Below, in pieces: positions 58,447 to 64,000 of a stretch of 64,000 nt of DNA (position 1 is its first letter; every line of letters starts with the position of its first letter). The translations under genes and the position numbers were made by a program. The notes beneath the pieces are model-generated. The model was given only the letters and a program-made list of their open reading frames with translations, ran no database searches and had not been told where the DNA came from. Origin of the DNA: Coriolopsis trogii (Eukaryota; Basidiomycota; Agaricomycetes; Polyporales; Polyporaceae); assembly GCA_020543525.1 (NCBI GenBank), contig JAHYIO010000001.1, positions 620,001 to 684,000 of the forward strand, given 5' to 3'.

Positions 58447-61400
58447 CTCGTCGACACCGCAGGCAAGCTGGTAGGGTGATGGTGGGGGTTGGCGGTCAAG
58501 ATGTTGCGTGGGAGAGCGTCGCAGACTGTCGGAGAACGTCCGCGAACTCCTCGCCTCGCACACCGTGACCCGAGCAGTCACGGTCACATCATACTAGGTC
58601 ACTCGCATGCCGACGCTGCCTGCGACCGCGGCGGTTTGTTCCCAACTTGAACCGCCACCACGTACACCACCACCAGGCCTGATGTGAACAGCTAGCTGAA
58701 GACTCGCACAGGACGGACTATCATTGCACCCGCTTGATATGCTGTTTCAGGTACGTTCTCAGCGGTGGACTATTGTCTGAAATCCGCGCTTAGTTCCCGG
58801 AGTCTGGCCGACGAATACATGCCATGTCTCCACGTCTTCCGAGTCAGGGCGACGAGCAACGCGGGTGGGTCACAATCGAGGTCTGCAAGGAGCTCTCATA
58901 ACATACCAGTGCAACCGCGCGCTTACGCACATGCACTCATTTTGGTAAGCCCAGGTGCGTCTGCCGCCTGTGAAAAGCAACCAATGCGTGCGCCCTCAAC
59001 CACGCGCTCTCAATCGACGCCTAAAGGATCCGGTCTCACAACGCATGCTCAAAATCATGTGGAGCTTGCGCCGGTCCTTGCACGCTTGGCATTCTGACCG
59101 CGCGCGTATGCTCGCCGTCGATTCCATACTGTCCGCCAGTGTACGCGATGTGAGGAATCAAGGAGAATACCGAAGTGCGCGGTACGCTGTTGTCATGTTG
59201 CCTGGGTATGGGTGGCTGATGTGAACATCGCTGTGCTATATTCTGGCGCGTTCTCCCACTCCTTTGATTGACCTGTTACCTGTTAATCAGCGGAGGCTAT
59301 ACCGGCGGCACTGGCATATTAGAAGCTCAGCGGCATACAATCAGACTCCAGGGTCCAGCGCTGACGTCTATGCATCTAGATTTCCAGATATTCTGACTAG
59401 ATATCATGGTGATCAACGAACAGTTGCATAGAAGCGCGGCCATGGGAAGTCATCTATCTGGGTTTGCGAGCGTGCCTGCGACCTGCTTCCCTTCCCTCCA
59501 TCTAGGCCCGTTCTCGAGGCGCGACGGAGGTCTATTTGGCACGTTGCGAAGTTCCATCACATGCCGTTTCGGCGTTCGTGCCAGTGGTGCATTCCCCATC
59601 GTAATCGATCCGTGGATAACACCTGCAGACAAATGCCTCAAGCGGAATGGACGATCCACCGATCGATGTGGTGGCATATGAACTGCGCCGTGTTGCTGCT
59701 CTTGTGATGACTAGCCGCCAGCAGGTGAGTGCTACAGCATCCCTGTCAACCTTTTGCCAACGGGTAACGTCATGGTTGACGCCATCCACCCTCGTGTTCT
59801 GTTCGGCAGTTCCAGGTTTGACACGCACAGCTGGTCAAGTACAGCTCCCTTCCCAGAACGGCTTCGTCTACTGGGTGCGTTGACGAACTTCCTTGACCAG
59901 TCCAGAGATCGTACGACCCTGGCCAATGTACTGCTCGAGTGACTCTATTCAGTTTAGGTTCTAGGGCCGAACGAAGATCAGGTGCTAGCCTATGGAAGCA
60001 AGGTCTGCGTGGGCACAGCACCCAAGTCAAGTGCCTCAGAGCGTCGGTTTGGTAATGTGAACTGTGGGCCCGGATTCGCTCCCCTGACGAACGGCGCGAT
60101 GTCAAGACTTCTCTCCGACGCGGACATCACTTCCCATCTTCGTAGTGCAGAAGGCGTGGAAACCCCTTGTGGCAGAAACTTGTCGTGTCAAGGTTCAGAT
60201 CGGAATCTTATTCATCCCCCGCAGCGTTCTCATCCCACAATGTAGCATGCGGAGAAAGCCCGGGGCATCACACATTCGGGTCAGGAATTTGCTTGTGCGG
60301 AGCGTGGGTGCAATGACCCCTCGCATTGGCATGGTTGTCCCTCGCTCGATACTCACGCCCCAGGACGTACGGTGGCGGCCTCAAGCGTCAACGTTCTGTC
60401 CCCCGTGTGCTTATCGCGATCCTGTCGTCCGCCCTCGATCCGTGGAGACTGCGGCCAGCCGTCGTGGGATCCCCCCTTGGCAGGTGTTCGACCGAGCATG
60501 CCCGAGTGTTCCCGTCGTGCTATTCCCATGACGAGAAGCCCGGAAGTGCCGCAGGCTTAAGAGGCATCCTGGAATCCCGATGTCCCGTGCGACAGTTCGC
60601 ACTCTCTCCGAGGACTACGCCATATGACCTTTACAGGCTCCGATCGCTCGACGCTTCGGCGTTCTTTGCCCAGGCTAGCGGCGCACTAGGGTGTGGGCGC
60701 GAAGGTTCAGAAGGTATGGAAGGTTCATCCACCTCTTCGCGCAGTCGCGTCCTCGTGGCAATGCGAACGTGGTACACGACGGGATACTCGCCGCCGGGCA
60801 CGCCGACGTCCTAATGGAGCACTTCTCGCCCTCTACTCTCACAGGCACCACCACCTCTGACCATACGGACGTAGTCCGAAGGCGAACAGGAAGATCGGTC
60901 TCGTGGTGACGGACGATGGCCAAGCGTTCCCATCTTGATGATGATACGTGCACGCGACGTCGTGCAGTGCACACATCCGCCGCCCTACCCGCGAGTCACC
61001 ACTTTAGAGCTACGTGCCGCGCGCCTGCAAAGTTCCTGGACGCCGCAGCAACCCGAGCATGTCCGTTTGACAGACAGCACGCTGTTCCGCCGGCACCCCC
61101 GCACCACCCTCTCTCTCTAAGAATAGCTCGGCCACCGACGGGTGCAAGACAGCTGCCTGTACCGGCCACGGTCACGTATCCTCGGACAGTCGGACCAAGA
61201 GCGAGGCGGCGAGGAGTGACTTCACTGCTACACCCCCCGTTGCGCCGCCATCCTCTTACATGACTCGCTTCGCTCGGACGCTTTGCATCCTTGATATTAC
61301 CGATCTGCCTGCTCCTCCTCACGCTTCACGCCCCGCGCGCGCGCTACTCCGTACGCGGTCGCGCAGTTCCCGAGATCTCAGCGGCTGCAGTGCACACACA

Positions 61401-64000
61401 CAAGTCGACGCCCCCGCGGGAGCATTTCGCGGCGTCCCTGCGGCGAGGTGATATGCATGTCAGAAGCCGCAGAGCCGGGTTCGGGAAGCAGAAACCCTGC
61501 GGAGCTCGCTCCTTTGCAGTCGCACGGTTCACAAGAGGGTCCTGTCAGAGGACGATGATCCCGTGCGTCGTTTGCTGTGAACCGTTTCCGGGCTCGCTCT
61601 TCTTCTCAGCCTCTTTCGTTCTCAAGCTCAAGCTCAGGACGCAGCCGCACACCGCTTGTGCCGTGTCGCACGAGCCCGGCGTGTTTCTGTCTCTGTCCCT
61701 GAGCGGATTCGCTGTCGCCCTTGACATCTGGCGTCTGAGCGGGAGCGCCGTGGCCTACAAGGCTTCAAGTTTCCGGCTCTTCGTGCGCGGTGTGAACGTG
61801 CGTGCGTACGATGGGTCCGTGCTGCAGGGAAGTGCCTTTCTGCGGCTGTTGGGGCCTGTACATTATGCTTCATTCGCCGGATTCAAGTGGCCCCCTTTGC
61901 CCTCCTTTTTGACTCGACACGTAAAGCACTGAAGCAGCACGCCGACCGTGAAGGTCGCATTCCGAATGCCATCCGACTCTGACAGAGTCTGGGTCTTGTC
62001 CCTCGCCTGGACGCTGTACGAGGCGCAGCTACCGCAGGTCCCACAAGGTTATGAGGGACGCTTGTCCCTTCACCGTCCCGTTCGGGAACCAACTCCGGAT
62101 AGGCGAGTTGCTTCTGCGTTCCGCGTCATGGAGTTGCTGGAGTGTCGATGCTAGCACGTGCATAGCCAAATACATACGTACGTGTAACGCGTTCACATTT
62201 GTTTTGTTGGACTCGTAACGCTCGCGGCGAGATGTGCCCGCGAACAGGAACAAGGCCGAAGGCGCGCGAGTGTGGCAAGATACAATCCGAGACTGGCCTG
62301 CCCTTGGCGTGGGCGAGCGGGACGATCTGTCCTCGCCATCGTCTCTCTCCGTCTCTCGTGAATGCAGTCGAGCGCATCATGATCTATTGCGTACAGTTAT
62401 GATACGTAGCTCGCTGGCGGATGTCTCCCGGAACGGATTGATCTGGATCCTGCCTGAGCCTCGGGATGGCGCATGATTGACAATTTTTTTTTCATGCCTG
62501 CGGCCTGCGGTCCACGCGCGCACGCAATGCAATGCATACATACATGCGTAGCACCGCTCAGGGCTGGAGCCCCGTTAGTGCACGTACGTCGTCGGGTATC
62601 GACGCGGCCCTTCCGCGCGTACTTTTCCCGAAGGCTCTGAATGGGATCGTCACATGGGGCTGCAGCTTGGTCTGCTGCGCCGTCCAGGGCGGGCTGTGTT
62701 TGCTGGAGGCTAGGAATCGGATCAGTGTTGTTGCGTCGGGAGTCGGAAGTCGGGCCTGAGAGTCGTGGAGGTCGCTTGATCTGGGATATTGGTGAACTTT
62801 GTTTGCGGCGGCGGCGCATCGCGTAAGTCAAAGTGGTACTAGTGTGTTCTGATGCTTCGAGGCGTTTCTTGACGCCAAGTACAAGCTCGCGAGTGTCTGT
62901 GATTGTCTTTCAAGCACCCCGCGTGCACTCTCTCGAGTCTGGAGAAGCTTCTGGTTTGGAGAGGGCCCATCAGCAGATTACGGACGTTGGAGATTCGCGG
63001 CGGACGCTCCGCGCACGGAATTTTAATTAGACTCTTACCTAGCTGGGCGGGTCTCCCCCGGACGATTCGGGCAATCGTGCCCAAGATGTTCGCACCATAC
63101 ACGAAGGCGCGCGGGGGAAGTGACGTTCGACGCTTCGGCTGGCGGCAGGACTTCTTGAGGGACGCTTCGGCCAGGACTTCTTACGGACGAGTCGCGTTCG
63201 AAGAGGGGACATGGGATTGCTGCGCGTGCGTCGACGTTTCATTTCCGCTTCTTCGCTGCAGACAACGCTGGGTTCTTGTTATATGTACAACTACATACAT
63301 GCATAGCGATGACTGGACGAGGCGCGAGTAGGTCGGAGCTCGAGATGGTCGGATCGTGCTGGGATCCCGCCGGCTGGGGGCCTTGGCGGGTGAGATATTG
63401 GCCGCTTGGTGGCTTCCACATATGGAGGCGCATCGCATTCGACCGACGGCGGAGGATGTGAGACGCTTGTCGTGCGTGCCTTGAGGCGGGCCTGGCTGAG
63501 TAACGAACCTCATTTGTGGCCCTTTCTTCCATGAAAGCGTAAGTAGCAGAGGACTGGTGGGTACTACGACTGTGAGCGGACGGGTGGGAGCAGGGAAGGG
63601 TGGACGTGTAAGTGAATATCCGGATGGAAGAGCTGTCGATGTACGCGGCTGGCCTCGTGACGCGGACGCATACAAGGCATGTACTGTATCATTGTTATGT
63701 ACTTATCAAAGAGACGCGCCAAGGAGGGTTTGAAGTCAATCTGAACGCGCGTCTACCAGCACTACCCAATGAGACCGTCCGGCGACCTGATCGCATCGCG
63801 TGCAGCGGCACAACTGCATCCACCACTGAACGAGTTCCGGCCTGTCATGCATGTCGTGGCTCGACCCTGGAGGCTTCGCGAGGTTCGGCGGCCGAGAGCA
63901 TCGATGCCGACGACGTGCGCCGTGCGGGTGGCGACGAGGAACGGGAACATCGCGACGCTCGGCCGACAGGCGATCGCATTTCCCCGTACTGTACTGTATA
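58447..64000. other. 5.6-kb region without an assigned gene
   Basis: Open frames include 61291-61932 (213 codons, hydrophobic start MILPICLLLLTLHAPRARY but no further motif) and a minus-strand Arg/Ser-rich frame at 62397-62831. A weak resemblance to fungal multi-pass membrane proteins at 60361-60440 (PRVLIAILSSALDPW) was not strong enough to call. No RNA gene or tandem array was seen. The right edge may contain the beginning of a gene that continues outside the window. Confidence 0.4.

Noticed and set aside
61291..61932. 213-codon frame with a hydrophobic N-terminus
   Set aside because: No recognisable domain after the first 15 residues and several competing frames on both strands.
1..64000. 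CRISPR array, bacterial operons or ribosomal RNA genes
   Set aside because: No regularly spaced direct repeats or rRNA-like stretches were seen, and the gene structure is clearly eukaryotic.

Overview
The window looks like a chromosomal piece of an agaricomycete (Basidiomycota) genome. Genes are broken by many short introns (about 45-60 bp, GT..AG, often with GTGAGT or GTAAGT donors). The recognisable families are typical of that group: Plavaka-type transposases, DUF6532 proteins, seven-helix DUF6534 proteins and a fungal ADAM protease. All coding structures were read by eye from frames, splice signals and family motifs. Exon junctions are therefore approximate unless stated.

Positions 2289-32171 are a transposon island. 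Three complete Plavaka-class DNA transposons lie almost end to end: 2289-11483, 11590-23622 and 24158-32171. Each starts with CATCAG and ends with CTGATG, and each is flanked by a 2-bp duplication (GA, CA, CA). Each carries the same two genes head to head: a Plavaka transposase and, divergently transcribed, a DUF6532-type protein. I propose this pair as the functional unit of the element and the most interesting system here. Element 1 also carries a fragment of the replicative helicase gene MCM4. The transposase of element 2 is interrupted by a very young Ty1/copia LTR retrotransposon (16779-21401, 206-bp LTRs differing at one base, target duplication CATTC). Element 2 itself sits in a decayed epoxide hydrolase copy, so three layers of insertion can be dated relative to each other.

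Positions 32667-47909 hold ordinary host genes. They are an epoxide hydrolase with one premature TAG, a membrane-anchored ADAM metalloprotease with a 6-nt microexon, a convergent aspartic-protease-like membrane protein that seems to have lost its catalytic motifs, the nuclear-envelope protein Brl1/Brr6, and mitochondrial ClpP. Brl1/Brr6 and ClpP share a 251-bp divergent promoter.

Positions 47910-64000 are gene-poor. They contain two tandem, exon-rich DUF6534 membrane-protein genes and a small SERF/4F5 gene. The remaining stretches (1-2288, 42142-45053, 47910-52077, 58447-64000) hold open frames but nothing I can assign.
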